Shown: positions 1 to 8,721, counted from the first letter of the stretch. The stretch: DNA of 64,000 bases from Staphylococcus carnosus (GCF_900458435.1 NZ_UHCT01000001.1:2294001-2358000); one strand, 5' to 3'. The notes: generated by a model from the sequence alone, not told the origin. Made by a program: numbers and translations.

Positions 1-342
1 TTTGAATGTAGGTCCATCAGGTTTATTGTATTCCATTGAAATACGTTTTATTACACCATGGTCTTTTTGACCATCTGCAGTAACAATCATAAAGCCTTTA
101 GAAGTTTTAAACTCATAATAATGCTCAGTTTTATCAGGTTTGTAAGAATATCCAGTCGCTTTTTGTGTTTTTAAGACATCTTGGATGTTTTCTCCCAATC
201 TCACACCTTCTAGTGATTGATCACCATGGTGGATTTGTTGAACATTTTGAATGGTATTGCCAGATGCTGCGTCTGCTTGGCTCATACCTAAACCAGTGAT
301 GACTGTTGCAGAAACGATAGCTGCTGATAATATTTTTTTCAT
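1..342 (-). CDS. Secreted protein of unknown function, 3' end off window
   Basis: The reading frame runs off the left edge, so only the N-terminal 114 residues are visible. It begins MKKILSAAIV and has a classical Sec signal peptide with likely cleavage after a QADA-like motif near residue 26. The mature part is polar and holds a HYYEF segment and a MIVTADG segment, resembling a small secreted protein found next to the same hydrolase in S. aureus. The ATG is preceded by AAAGGAG at good spacing. No catalytic motif is visible. A cell-surface or exported location is inferred from the signal peptide only. Confidence 0.75.
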   Translation of the reverse strand, partial: MKKILSAAIVSATVITGLGMSQADAASGNTIQNVQQIHHGDQSLEGVRLGENIQDVLKTQKATGYSYKPDKTEHYYEFKTSKGFMIVTADGQKDHGVIKRISMEYNKPDGPTFK

Positions 343-397
343 AAGCACTAACTCCTTTGTAATCTATATTTCTGTATCTTGTGCTTTACTTAATTTT

Positions 398-453
398 ACT
401 ATACCCTGAAATAGTATTACAGTAATCAGTCTGAAGTTGTAACTTTTTGTAAT
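398..453 (-). promoter_or_regulatory. Promoter of the secreted protein with WalR-like repeat
   Basis: Reading leftwards there is a TTACTG box (420-425), a 16-base spacer and a TATAGT box (398-403), about 55 bases ahead of the secreted-protein start. Just upstream of the -35, at 438-453, are two TGTAA hexamers in tandem (TGTAAC and TGTAAT on the + strand) separated by 4 bases. The WalR (YycF) consensus has the same hexamers 5 bases apart, so the match is close but not exact. Confidence 0.4.
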
Positions 454-507
454 ATTTTTCAATTTTGTGTCATTTCATTAATCTTTAAATAATGAGTTTA
501 ATTAATA

Positions 508-1335
508 TTATTTATTTGAAGTATGAAGCCTTTTTTGTTCATCATTCATTACTTCCTTAACATTAAAGAAAGCTGTAACCACTTCTAAAAAACTTCTCAT
601 TTCTTCAGCCATCGGATATAAGCCAGATTGTTTAAATGTTTCTAATTGTGCATCTGGAATTTCATGTAAAAATGTTTCGATATCTTCTGATGTAGAGCGT
701 TCATCATATTTACCTGCTATAATCAATGTCGGAGCTTTGACTTCATTTAATTCTAAACCGATATGATCTCTCGTAAATGATTGTTTTACAGCATTCTTTT
801 CATAATCTGTCATGAGACCAGTTGTATCTGCAATATTTTTCGAGAATTTTTTAATTTTTTTCAATGATCCATAAGTATGTTTATCTAAAAACTTCTCTTG
901 TTTCTCATCTTCCCAAGTTCTGATTTTATCAGCATATTTTTTAAACAAACGTTCAGCGGGCAATTCCTTTTGAACAGTTGTTGGATTAACTAATACAAGT
1001 CCATCTGTATATTCTGGATGCTTAACAGCAAAGTCTGCTGCGATGGAAGCACCTAATTCTTGGCCGATAAAAAAGGCATGACGAATGTATAAGAAATCCA
1101 TCAATTCTTTAACATCTGAAGCATATGTTTCAAAATCAATATGCAGCGGTTTGTCAGAAAAACCATGGCCTCGTAAATCAATTAATACAATTTGATATGA
1201 ACTTGATAGTTTTTCAGCAATTTGATTGAAAATGGAATAATTTTCAAATGCAGAATGTATCATTACTATAGGTTGGCCGCTTCCCATTGTTTCATAATTA
1301 AGTGCTGTATCATCTTTCGTCGTATATAGTTCCAT
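508..1335 (-). CDS. Alpha/beta-hydrolase fold protein, catalytic residues replaced
   Basis: A 275-residue alpha/beta-hydrolase fold protein; I chose the ATG beginning MELYTTKD because a GGAGAG/AGAGG sequence lies just upstream, and because a longer frame would run far into the preceding gene. Strand and loop signatures are present: an HSAF oxyanion region near residue 27, DLRGHGFSD near 53-61, and the acid D211 after IIAGKY. The nucleophile elbow reads GQELG, so Glu93 sits where Ser is expected, and the usual C-terminal GH is G238-L239. It overlaps the upstream HAD gene by 26 bases, suggesting translational coupling. Function is unknown and ordinary esterase activity seems unlikely. Confidence 0.85.
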   Translation of the reverse strand: MELYTTKDDTALNYETMGSGQPIVMIHSAFENYSIFNQIAEKLSSSYQIVLIDLRGHGFSDKPLHIDFETYASDVKELMDFLYIRHAFFIGQELGASIAADFAVKHPEYTDGLVLVNPTTVQKELPAERLFKKYADKIRTWEDEKQEKFLDKHTYGSLKKIKKFSKNIADTTGLMTDYEKNAVKQSFTRDHIGLELNEVKAPTLIIAGKYDERSTSEDIETFLHEIPDAQLETFKQSGLYPMAEEMRSFLEVVTAFFNVKEVMNDEQKRLHTSNK

Positions 1336-2053
1336 TTGCCTCTTCACTCTCCTCAGGGTTAGGTGCTTCATCTGGAAGTAATTCCAATAATTCTTCAAGT
1401 GTTGAAATTTCATAATCCACTTCATGTTCTTCAGGTGCTAACTCAACTTCTTCATCTTCATGATTAAACCATACACTTACCATTCCCATCGCTCTTGCTG
1501 GTGCTACATCATTCAATGCATCATCACCAACATACATCACTTCTTCTGCTTTTACACCTAATTGCTCAATGATATCCTCAAAGATTCTAGGATGCGGTTT
1601 TCTAAAACCGACCATTTCAGATGTAGATAAAAAATTGATATATGACAAAATACCTAAACTGTCTAAGCGATATTGTTTAATATGAGATTTACCATTTGCA
1701 ATAACACCTATTAGGTAACCCCTCTGCACTAAACGCTCTAGGGTATATTGTGTATCATGATAAGGGAAAACATAGCGATAAAAATGCATCTCAAAATCAG
1801 AAAATAAATCCTTCCAAGATAAGCGATCGATATGAAATCGTTTAATGATGGCTTTATACAATTCGGGCTTATCATGGTCTTCATCATCATCTAATTCAAT
1901 AAACTGTTTTTTATAATCTTGAGCTTGAACGTGTACTAAATAATCATGAAAACGTTCATACTGCTCTTCTATAAATTTATCTCTCGATTTTTTACGATCC
2001 AACAACGTACCTTCTAAGTCAAAGACAACTGCTTTAATTCCTTCTAAACTCAT
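1310..2053 (-). CDS. HAD-superfamily hydrolase
   Basis: A 247-residue haloacid-dehalogenase family protein, likely a small-metabolite phosphatase in the cytosol. Motif I is at FDLEGT (residues 11-16): the nucleophile D12 is present but the second acidic residue is Glu14 rather than the usual Asp. Motif II-like and the KPHP lysine segment follow, then motif III/IV as YVGDDALND. The start beginning MSLEGIK is preceded by AGGAGAGAAG; an earlier in-frame ATG lacks a ribosome site. Its 3' end overlaps the alpha/beta-hydrolase gene. The pair sits behind the iron-transport genes, though function in iron use is not shown. Confidence 0.85.
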   Translation of the reverse strand: MSLEGIKAVVFDLEGTLLDRKKSRDKFIEEQYERFHDYLVHVQAQDYKKQFIELDDDEDHDKPELYKAIIKRFHIDRLSWKDLFSDFEMHFYRYVFPYHDTQYTLERLVQRGYLIGVIANGKSHIKQYRLDSLGILSYINFLSTSEMVGFRKPHPRIFEDIIEQLGVKAEEVMYVGDDALNDVAPARAMGMVSVWFNHEDEEVELAPEEHEVDYEISTLEELLELLPDEAPNPEESEEANGTIYDER

Positions 2054-2132
2054 AGCTTCTTCTCTCCTATAAATTGCGTGCATGAGCATGCTTTAATCTT
2101 TTATTTTCTCTTTTTAAAAAAGATTAACTCTT

Positions 2133-3071
2133 CTAACGCGGCTGTGTCGCTAATAAATACCCCAAAACCGGAATACCTAATAATGCGAGAATAATACTTG
2201 CTGGTATTTCAGTCGGCACAAGAAGTTGTGCTCCTAAACTATCCGCTAATACCATAACCGTTCCTCCAATCATACCATTCAACAGTAATTGACCGCCAAA
2301 TTTAAAGTGGTAAGTTCTGCGTATCAATTGAGGAACAATCATGCCGATAAAACCTATAATGCCCGTATAAGAAATAATTACTGCAGTCATGATAGAAGCA
2401 ATGGCCAACACGCTGTACATCACTTGCGTTACATTTAAACTCAAAGATTGTGCTTTTAAAGTACCGACTTGCAATAATTTGATTTTCGGAAGCAGCAACA
2501 CCAGCAATACAATGCATACAGCTATAACAGGTGCTATCACTGCTACTTCACGCATTTCTGCTGCTGAAAATCCTCCAAACATATACATCACTATATTTTT
2601 AAGTCGACGTTCGTCTAATAAAACTAATAAATAAAGAAAAGCATTGAACAGTGCACCTATCATAATGCCTGATAAAATCAGTGCACGCATCGGATAACCT
2701 TTAGACATGATTGTTGTTAATACGAGTACAATTATCAGCGTTAAAACACTCGCTATCATCGATGCAAGCGGTATCCATAAACTTGTTAATCCAACAAAAA
2801 CTGCAATTGCCGAACCTAAGACAGAACCGCTCGCAAGTCCAAGCGTTAAGCTGTCTGCAAGCGGATTATTTAATACTGTCTGAAACATTTGTCCAGCAAT
2901 TGAAAGACCGATACCGGCTAATAATGCTTCTAACATTCTCGGTAAACGTACTTCAAATAAAATACTGTTATTTAAAGGATCTGACCAACTGCCAAGATGC
3001 CATAAAAGACTGATTGCAATACTGCAAATAAGCGCAATCATCCAACCCAAAATGATTTTTTTATCTCTCAT
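2133..3071 (-). CDS. FecCD-family ABC transporter permease (iron/siderophore/cobalamin type)
   Basis: A 312-residue integral membrane protein with about nine or ten hydrophobic segments, matching the FecCD/BtuC permease family. Family signatures are visible: EVRLPRMLEALLAG near the N-terminus, NPLADSLTLGLASGSVLG in the middle and GFIGMIVPQLIRR near residue 245, the region that contacts the ATPase. It starts five bases after the stop of the binding lipoprotein and has only a weak ribosome site, so translation is probably coupled. No ATP-binding subunit is encoded nearby; it probably borrows a shared ATPase such as FhuC. The exact substrate is not determined. Confidence 0.88.
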   Translation of the reverse strand: MRDKKIILGWMIALICSIAISLLWHLGSWSDPLNNSILFEVRLPRMLEALLAGIGLSIAGQMFQTVLNNPLADSLTLGLASGSVLGSAIAVFVGLTSLWIPLASMIASVLTLIIVLVLTTIMSKGYPMRALILSGIMIGALFNAFLYLLVLLDERRLKNIVMYMFGGFSAAEMREVAVIAPVIAVCIVLLVLLLPKIKLLQVGTLKAQSLSLNVTQVMYSVLAIASIMTAVIISYTGIIGFIGMIVPQLIRRTYHFKFGGQLLLNGMIGGTVMVLADSLGAQLLVPTEIPASIILALLGIPVLGYLLATQPR

Positions 3072-3076
3072 ATCAT

Positions 3077-3979
3077 TTATTCATAACGGTAAATCGCATC
3101 ACGCAACTCTTTCAGCCCTTGATCAATACGTGGACCTGGACGTGAAATTTTGTCGCCATCCACCGCTTCTACTCTTCCTTTCTTCACTGCTTCTAAATCT
3201 TCAAAGCCGCCGCGTTTACGAATGACTTTCAAATATTCTGAGCGTGAAATACCTTCTGTAGTGATTAATACATTCGGATTCTTTTTAATAATACTTTCCT
3301 TACTTACTTTCTTCCAACCCGTAATGTCTTTAAAACTATTTTCTGCATTCAACTTCTCTAACATATAATTAAAGAATGTACTTTTCCCCGCTGTATAAAT
3401 TTCAGGTTCATGTGAAACTTCTAAAAAGACAGTCGGTTTCTTCTCATGCTTTGGTACATCTTTCAATACCGCATCGACACGATGTTTTGTATCATAAACC
3501 AATGTACTGGCTTGAGATTCACGGCCAGTGACTTTGCCGACTTGTTTAAAAGTATCATAAATTTCATCTAACGTTTTCGCATCTTTAATATATACAACTT
3601 TAACACCTTTATCTTTTAAAGATTGCAGTACTTTTCCATCCATTCCTTTTTGCGATTCATGCGCAACAATCAAATCTGGTTTAGCTTTTAATAACTGCTC
3701 TTTATTCAACTTCATCGCGTCAAACTTCTGCTTATGTTTTACATCATTCGGATAATCATCAACAGTTGAGACACCCACAATGTCATCACCGAGACCAAGT
3801 TGATATAAAATTTCAGTATTACTAGGCATCAACGAAATAATACGATGATACTTAGGTTTAGACTTTTGAGCATTCTCAGCTTTGTCCTGATTGTCCTTCT
3901 TATCTGTTTTCGTTGGCGCAGAACACCCTGCAGCAATTAAGATAATGACGATTAAGAAAACCCATAATTTTTGTTTCAT
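3077..3979 (-). CDS. Iron/siderophore-type substrate-binding lipoprotein (BtuF/FepB fold)
   Basis: A 300-residue periplasmic-binding-protein type II family member anchored as a lipoprotein: the signal peptide ends IAAGC with the lipidated Cys at residue 19, followed by a Lys/Asp-rich linker. The helical-backbone metal-receptor domain starts at RIISLMPSNTEILYQLG and contains the GVSTVDDYP segment typical of the BtuF/FepB family. AGGAGAAAC precedes the ATG. It is first in an operon with the permease. The ligand could be a siderophore, heme-related compound or cobalamin. No ATPase accompanies it. Confidence 0.88.
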   Translation of the reverse strand: MKQKLWVFLIVIILIAAGCSAPTKTDKKDNQDKAENAQKSKPKYHRIISLMPSNTEILYQLGLGDDIVGVSTVDDYPNDVKHKQKFDAMKLNKEQLLKAKPDLIVAHESQKGMDGKVLQSLKDKGVKVVYIKDAKTLDEIYDTFKQVGKVTGRESQASTLVYDTKHRVDAVLKDVPKHEKKPTVFLEVSHEPEIYTAGKSTFFNYMLEKLNAENSFKDITGWKKVSKESIIKKNPNVLITTEGISRSEYLKVIRKRGGFEDLEAVKKGRVEAVDGDKISRPGPRIDQGLKELRDAIYRYE

Positions 3980-4068
3980 TTGTTTCTCCTATTATTTTAT
4001 TGTATTGTAAATCTCATTTTAGCATATTTGAGAAGAGTTGAAATAGGGAGTTTGACAAAAGAAAACAT

Positions 4069-4097
4069 AAAAAAAGAAGCACATTAAAAGTGCTTCT
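4069..4097 (-). terminator. Terminator of the DUF1934-argS operon
   Basis: Arms AGAAGCAC and GTGCTTCT form a perfect 8-bp stem with a 7-base loop, followed on the minus strand by seven Ts. It lies directly behind argS. Confidence 0.92.
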
Positions 4098-4110
4098 AGA
4101 GAATACAGTT

Positions 4111-5775
4111 TTACATATTATGCGGTGCAGATACACCTACTAAAGCTAATGCATTACGTAAAGTAATTTGTACAGCTGCAATCATTGAAACATAAGCTTG
4201 TGTTTTCTTTTCATCATCTGTTAAAACTTTGTCAGCATTATAGAATTTATGGAATGCTGATGCTAGTTCTTGGATATAATTTGTAACACGATGTGGTGCA
4301 CGATGTTCTGCAGCACTTTCAATCATCGGTTCGAATTCAGCTACTTTTTTCAATAGATCAATAGCTTTATCGTTCGTAATCACACTGAAATCAGCATTTT
4401 CAGAAGGTGTGATACCGCGTTCACCAGCTTGTTTTAAAATTGAAGAAATACGCGCATGTGCATATTGTGCATAGTACACAGGGTTTTCTGCTGAATTTTC
4501 TTTTGCTAATTCCATATCGAAGTCAAAATGTGTATCTGGGCTGCGCATTGTTAAGAAATAACGCGCTGCATCAATACCGACTTCATCCATGATTTCACGA
4601 AGTGTAATCGCATTACCAGTACGTTTACTCATTTTCACTTCTTCGCCATCTTGCATTAAACGTACCATCTGCATAATTTGAATTTCCAAACGATCTGCGT
4701 CAATACCATATGTTTCAACAGATGCTTTCAGACGGTTGATATAACCATGATGGTCTGCACCAAATAAATTAATCAAGATATCTTGGCCGCCGTCACGATG
4801 GAATTTGTCATAGTGATACGCAACATCTGGTAAGAAATAAGTGTAAGAACCATCTTTTTTAATAATGACACGGTCTTTATCATCATTAAAGTCTGTTGTA
4901 CGTAACCAAGTCGCACCATCTGCTTCATACGTATAACCATTTTCTTTCATTAATTCTAATACTTTTTTGATTTCACCTTTATCATACAGTGTTGTTTCAC
5001 TGAACCAGCCATCAAAGTGCGTATTGAAATCAGCAAGGTCTTTTTTCAGTTTTTCCATTTCGTAGTCAACGCCTAGTTGTCTAAAGACTTTCAATCTTTC
5101 ATCTTCAGGCAAATCTTTCAACTCAGGACGTTTTTCTGCTAAATCTTTACCAATATTTATAATATCTTTACCGTAGTAACCATCAGCAGGAAGTTCTGTT
5201 TCTTTGCCCATTGCTTGGTCATAACGCGCTTCAATAGAATGTGCTAAATTCGTAATTTGATTACCCGCATCATTAATGTAATATTCACGTGTCACATCAT
5301 AACCTGCTGCATCTAAAATATTACTTAAAGTATCACCGACCGCTGCGTTACGTGCATGTCCGATATGCAAGTCGCCAGTTGGGTTAGCTGAAACATACTC
5401 AACTAATACTTTTTGATGTTTCGGGTCTTCATTACGTCCAAAGTCTTTATCTTTTTCTAAGGCTTCTGGAATTACTGCTGTTAAATATTGATTATTAAGG
5501 TAGAAATTAATAAAACCAGGACCTGCAATTTCAATTTTTTCAACATTTGCTTTAGATTTATCTAAATGGTCCACAATCGCTTGTGCGATTTCATGTGGAT
5601 TGCGTTTTGCAATTTTAGTAAGTACCATCGCAATGTTTGTTGAGTAATCCCCATTTTTAGGGTCTTTCGGAATTTCCACTTTGACTTCAGGAACTTCTTC
5701 TGCAAGTCCAGCGGCTTTAACACTTGCTGTGATTTCTTCAATTAATGTTTGTTTGACTTGATCAATAATATTCAC
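4111..5775 (-). CDS. argS: Arginyl-tRNA synthetase
   Basis: A 554-residue class I aminoacyl-tRNA synthetase that charges tRNA-Arg in the cytosol. The catalytic signatures are [12 protein letters not shown] (HIGH motif, near residue 131) and KMSKRTGNA (KMSKS motif, near residue 375). The N-terminal Add-1-type domain and C-terminal DALR anticodon-binding domain (ending [12 protein letters not shown]) are complete and the length is normal. The start is GTG, supported by AAGGAG inside the end of the upstream DUF1934 gene; only one base separates the two genes, so they form a coupled operon closed by a strong terminator. Confidence 0.97.
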   Translation of the reverse strand: MNIIDQVKQTLIEEITASVKAAGLAEEVPEVKVEIPKDPKNGDYSTNIAMVLTKIAKRNPHEIAQAIVDHLDKSKANVEKIEIAGPGFINFYLNNQYLTAVIPEALEKDKDFGRNEDPKHQKVLVEYVSANPTGDLHIGHARNAAVGDTLSNILDAAGYDVTREYYINDAGNQITNLAHSIEARYDQAMGKETELPADGYYGKDIINIGKDLAEKRPELKDLPEDERLKVFRQLGVDYEMEKLKKDLADFNTHFDGWFSETTLYDKGEIKKVLELMKENGYTYEADGATWLRTTDFNDDKDRVIIKKDGSYTYFLPDVAYHYDKFHRDGGQDILINLFGADHHGYINRLKASVETYGIDADRLEIQIMQMVRLMQDGEEVKMSKRTGNAITLREIMDEVGIDAARYFLTMRSPDTHFDFDMELAKENSAENPVYYAQYAHARISSILKQAGERGITPSENADFSVITNDKAIDLLKKVAEFEPMIESAAEHRAPHRVTNYIQELASAFHKFYNADKVLTDDEKKTQAYVSMIAAVQITLRNALALVGVSAPHNM

Positions 5776-5776
5776 T

Positions 5777-6202
5777 TTATGTCAGCTCCTTATAGGTAAT
5801 TTGATAAAGGTAGGTGTCCATTTTTTCTTCATCTTGAAAAAGTTCATAACGAATTTTGAGTTTCGACATTTCTGGTTGTATAAAATGATTAATGCTTAAT
5901 GTGCGTACAGTTAATGGGATTTTACCTGCAGGGATTTCATATAAAGAAACTGTATCTTTCCCTTCAACAAAATGCAGATTTTGTTTAATCACTCCACTGC
6001 GCATTAATTTAACTTCACCGTCTTGAATTTTCAATGTGACATGAATCGTAATATCTTCAATTTGTTCGTCATAACGAATATATTCAACTTGACGCTTTTC
6101 TTGCCAAGTACCATTCGTTTCGTATTCAAACTCATCTGTTTCTCCATCGCGTTTGATCACTTGCAACGTTTGGATGCGGATATTCTGGTCCAATTGACGC
6201 AC
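5777..6202 (-). CDS. DUF1934 beta-barrel protein (YwiB family)
   Basis: A 141-residue protein of the YwiB/DUF1934 family, a calycin-like small beta-barrel of unknown function that accompanies argS in many Firmicutes. The family block [12 protein letters not shown] followed by [11 protein letters not shown] is clear. The open frame starts at a GTG that overlaps its own GGGTGA ribosome site; a TTG three codons later (6193) has the same site at better spacing and is an equally good start. It is directly coupled to argS downstream. Confidence 0.85.
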   Translation of the reverse strand: MRQLDQNIRIQTLQVIKRDGETDEFEYETNGTWQEKRQVEYIRYDEQIEDITIHVTLKIQDGEVKLMRSGVIKQNLHFVEGKDTVSLYEIPAGKIPLTVRTLSINHFIQPEMSKLKIRYELFQDEEKMDTYLYQITYKELT

Positions 6203-6254
6203 TCACCCTATTCTTTAATTTTGAATTAATACACATCATTATATCATATATATA

Positions 6255-6292
6255 CAGGGCATACAGTGATGAAATTCACACCGTATGCCCTG
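6255..6292 (-). terminator. Long hairpin behind the M20 amidohydrolase
   Basis: Perfect 10-bp arms CAGGGCATAC and GTATGCCCTG, with an additional GTG/CAC pair inside. The minus-strand side is followed by a TATATATAT-rich, not pure-T tract, so termination is likely but not certain. It separates the amidohydrolase from the DUF1934-argS operon. Confidence 0.6.
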
Positions 6293-6353
6293 ATTTTAAA
6301 GTTATTTTTAAATTTTAGAAGTGCTTTTTGAATCCACTTCTTCACTTACTTCA

Positions 6354-7544
6354 TTATTTTTCATCCTCTTGATTCAAATAATCTAAAACTACCGTACCAA
6401 CTGCTTCTGCAGCTGACATCATAGACGTTTCACTGATATTGAATTTCGGATGATGATGCGGATAAACATCACCTTCTTCAGGTTCTGCGCCTGCAAAAAT
6501 AAAGGCACTCGGCAATTCTTTCGCATAATAAGCAAAGTCTTCTGATGGCGGCCATGGGGCACAACGTTCTACTTTCTTAATCGCATCATGTTCTGAATCC
6601 TTCAGCGTATCTGCGACATATTCTGTAAAGTCCGGATCATTGTATAACGCTGGATAGTCATCTACAAACTCATAATCACATGTCACACCGAATGTATGCT
6701 CAAGTCCATCTACAATGCGTTCTAGTTCATCTGCTATTTTATGTTTAGTCTCATCATTCAGCCCACGGACATCTCCTTCAATTTCTACTTTATCTTTAAT
6801 AACATTAAATTGTCCTTTGGCATCAAATGAACCGATAGATACCACACCTGTTTCAAAAGGACTCAAACGACGAGAAATCACAGTTTGGACTGTTGTTACA
6901 AAATTAGCACCTGCTACAATAGCATCATTAGCAGCATGTGGGGATGAACCATGACCGCCTTGGCCATGAATCGTTAATTTAAAATATGCACGTCCTGTCT
7001 GCACATAGCCTTCACGATAATAAATCGTACCACGTTCTCCATTACTCATCACATGCACACCTAACACATGATCGACACCATCTAACACACCATCGCGAAT
7101 CATACCAAGTGCTCCTCCTGGCGGCATTTCTTCAGCTGGTTGGTGAATCACAACAACTTTCCCTTTGAATTGATCTTTCATATCAATTAATGTATCTGCT
7201 AACGTCAGCATATAAGCTGTATGTGCATCATGACCGCACGCATGCATCACACCTGGATTTTCAGATGCAAACGGCAACCCTGTATCCTCTTCAATAGGTA
7301 AAGCATCAAAGTCAGCACGAATCGCAATGGTTTTCCCTGGTTTTCCGCTATCGATTGTAACTTTAACGCCATTATCACCTACATTGGTTTCTACTTCACA
7401 ATCTTTTCCCTTATAAAAATCCGCAATATACTTTGGTGTTTCTACTTCTTTAAAAGATAGTTCAGGATGCGCATGCAAATAACGGCGCATTTCCACCATT
7501 TTATCTTCTTTTTCTTTAAGTCTGCGAATTAATTCTGAACTCAT
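6354..7544 (-). CDS. M20D-family amidohydrolase / N-acyl-amino-acid deacylase
   Basis: A 396-residue metallopeptidase of the M20D family (hippurate hydrolase, N-acetyl-amino-acid or N-acetyl-diaminopimelate deacetylase group). Visible metal and catalytic positions are HACGHDAH near residue 104, the PAEEMPPGG pair of glutamates near 140, GVHV near 172 and the C-terminal HHHPKF. The lid domain begins around GRAYFKLTIHG. I chose the ATG at 7544, because an upstream in-frame GTG lies within the AAGGAG ribosome site. It is monocistronic. A second, diverged copy of the family lies at 52.3 kb. The natural substrate cannot be read from sequence. Confidence 0.9.
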   Translation of the reverse strand: MSSELIRRLKEKEDKMVEMRRYLHAHPELSFKEVETPKYIADFYKGKDCEVETNVGDNGVKVTIDSGKPGKTIAIRADFDALPIEEDTGLPFASENPGVMHACGHDAHTAYMLTLADTLIDMKDQFKGKVVVIHQPAEEMPPGGALGMIRDGVLDGVDHVLGVHVMSNGERGTIYYREGYVQTGRAYFKLTIHGQGGHGSSPHAANDAIVAGANFVTTVQTVISRRLSPFETGVVSIGSFDAKGQFNVIKDKVEIEGDVRGLNDETKHKIADELERIVDGLEHTFGVTCDYEFVDDYPALYNDPDFTEYVADTLKDSEHDAIKKVERCAPWPPSEDFAYYAKELPSAFIFAGAEPEEGDVYPHHHPKFNISETSMMSAAEAVGTVVLDYLNQEDEK

Positions 7545-7736
7545 TCTCCCCACTCCTTGTATATAAGATAATATTCCAATTTACAAATGTTCAATAATTA
7601 AAATTATTCTGATAATTAATACTATCACTGTAACATATTCAGTTAAAATATGGTGTCATTTCACTTGATATATGAGAAGTATTTCACCTAATAAATGAGA
7701 AAAAGGGGACCGGGATATTAATGTTCTAGAATACCG

Positions 7737-7781
7737 AAAAAAGGACGATTTTCACAATTAAAAATGAAAATCATCCTTTTT
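7737..7781. terminator. Long AT-rich inverted repeat, possible bidirectional terminator
   Basis: Arms AAAAGGACGATTTTCA and TGAAAATCATCCTTTT pair over 16 positions with one G-T pair, and A/T runs flank both sides. It lies downstream of the toxin-antitoxin and small ORF region on the minus strand. Confidence 0.65.
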
Positions 7782-7882
7782 AAAAAACATGTACGATAAC
7801 ATTAACAATAAAACAATAAAAATTGTAATAATGATGTAAATAAGTTTAATTTTATTCCCTATTAATCTATCTCACCTATCAG

Positions 7883-7975
7883 TTAATATAAATTATTTTT
7901 ATTTTTATCTCTTTCTTTCTTTTTTTTGATTAATATTGGTGAAAATAATAAGAGTAAAATAAGGAACTTTGACAT
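7883..7975 (-). CDS. Candidate 30-residue membrane peptide downstream of YoeB
   Basis: A short frame of 30 codons starts at an ATG preceded by AAAGGAG at a spacing of 9, an excellent ribosome site. The peptide begins MSKFLILLLLFSPILI and then turns strongly basic (KKKKERDKNKNN), giving one membrane segment with a positively charged tail. It lies 55 bases behind the YoeB toxin gene on the same strand. Small one-helix basic peptides are typical of type I toxins and of small membrane-associated regulators, but I recognise no named family. Immediately downstream, another hydrophobic stretch in a different frame (7770-7870) lacks a normal start codon. Confidence 0.45.
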   Translation of the reverse strand: MSKFLILLLLFSPILIKKKKERDKNKNNLY

Positions 7976-7999
7976 ATTAAAAAACTCCTTTGAATTATA

Positions 8000-8030
8000 G
8001 GGGCTGGGAAATAATTCCAGTCCTTTTTCT
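8000..8030 (+). terminator. Hairpin with T-run on the + strand
   Basis: GGGCTGG and CCAGTCC pair (one G-U) and are followed by TTTTTCTTT on the + strand. It resembles the GGGCTGGGA hairpins scattered through staphylococcal intergenic regions. A + strand transcript ending here would be antisense to the small ORF at 7883-7975. Confidence 0.55.
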
Positions 8031-8300
8031 TTATTGATAATGATACTTGCATGAAGCAGCTAAAATTGATTCACTTGTTACTTTATATACTAATCTGTGA
8101 TCTTGTGTGATACGTCTGCTATACCAACCACTGAAACCACCTTTTAAACGTTCTGGCTTACCAATTCCATCTAACATGCCATCACGATCAATACTTTTAA
8201 TCAATTGATTGATTTTCTTCCAAACTTTTTTATCTTGAGTTTGCCAATTTTTATAATCTTCAAATGCTTCAGGAGAAAATGAAATATTTAATTTACTCAT
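8031..8300 (-). CDS. yoeB: Txe/YoeB-family toxin, ribosome-dependent mRNA interferase
   Basis: An 89-residue protein of the YoeB/Txe family, which binds the ribosome and cuts mRNA when its antitoxin is degraded. Family features are the N-terminal FSPEAFEDYKNWQ segment, the PERLKGGFSGWYSRRI core and the ending CKYHYQ, close to the YoeB RYHY terminus that carries catalytic His/Tyr. Its start overlaps the antitoxin gene by 8 bases, the usual arrangement. It appears intact, so the antitoxin is probably needed for viability. Confidence 0.92.
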   Translation of the reverse strand: MSKLNISFSPEAFEDYKNWQTQDKKVWKKINQLIKSIDRDGMLDGIGKPERLKGGFSGWYSRRITQDHRLVYKVTSESILAASCKYHYQ

Positions 8301-8541
8301 CTATTTCTACCTGAACAGAATCGCCTTTTTCTAGTTGTTCAATTGAACGTTTGAGATGTGCAGCGTTAGCTGGGTTTTGTTGTAAGTAAAGAGTCTCCAT
8401 TATTGCATTATAATCAGTTTCAGACATTAAAACGGCGTTTTCTTCATTTGTTGTGATGGTAATAGCTTCACTGTTTTCATTTACTTGTTTAATTAAACTT
8501 CTAAAGTTTTTTCTAGCATTTGAGTATGTTTCAACAGCCAT
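8293..8541 (-). CDS. yefM: YefM/Axe-family antitoxin
   Basis: An 82-residue antitoxin of the Phd/YefM family. The N-terminal DNA-binding part starts MAVETYSNARKNF and includes VLMSETDYNAIMETLYL; the acidic C-terminus (GDSVQVEIDE) is the toxin-neutralising region. The start chosen has AAGGAG nine bases upstream; a longer frame has none. It lies first in the operon and is expected to autorepress with YoeB as co-repressor. Confidence 0.92.
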   Translation of the reverse strand: MAVETYSNARKNFRSLIKQVNENSEAITITTNEENAVLMSETDYNAIMETLYLQQNPANAAHLKRSIEQLEKGDSVQVEIDE

Positions 8542-8600
8542 TATTATCATCTCCTTAAAATTATTGTACCACAAGCTGTACAATTTACTAAGATAATTCC

Positions 8601-8702
8601 TTAGTTTACTTCTTTTTGTTGTTCAGCTAAGTCAGAGCGTTCATTAAACTTACTTTCTATCTCTTCTACTGTTGCACCTCTGATGTGCTTAAAAACTCTA
8701 TT
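8601..8702 (-). pseudogene. C-terminal remnant of an unidentified gene
   Basis: An open frame of 33 codons ends in a charged, well-formed segment (HIRGATVEEIESKF, then NERSDLAEQQKEVN) but has no start codon and is cut upstream by a stop. The composition looks coding, so it is probably the tail of a deleted gene. I do not recognise the family. Confidence 0.3.
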
Positions 8703-8721
8703 TCACGTCCTCTATTATGTA

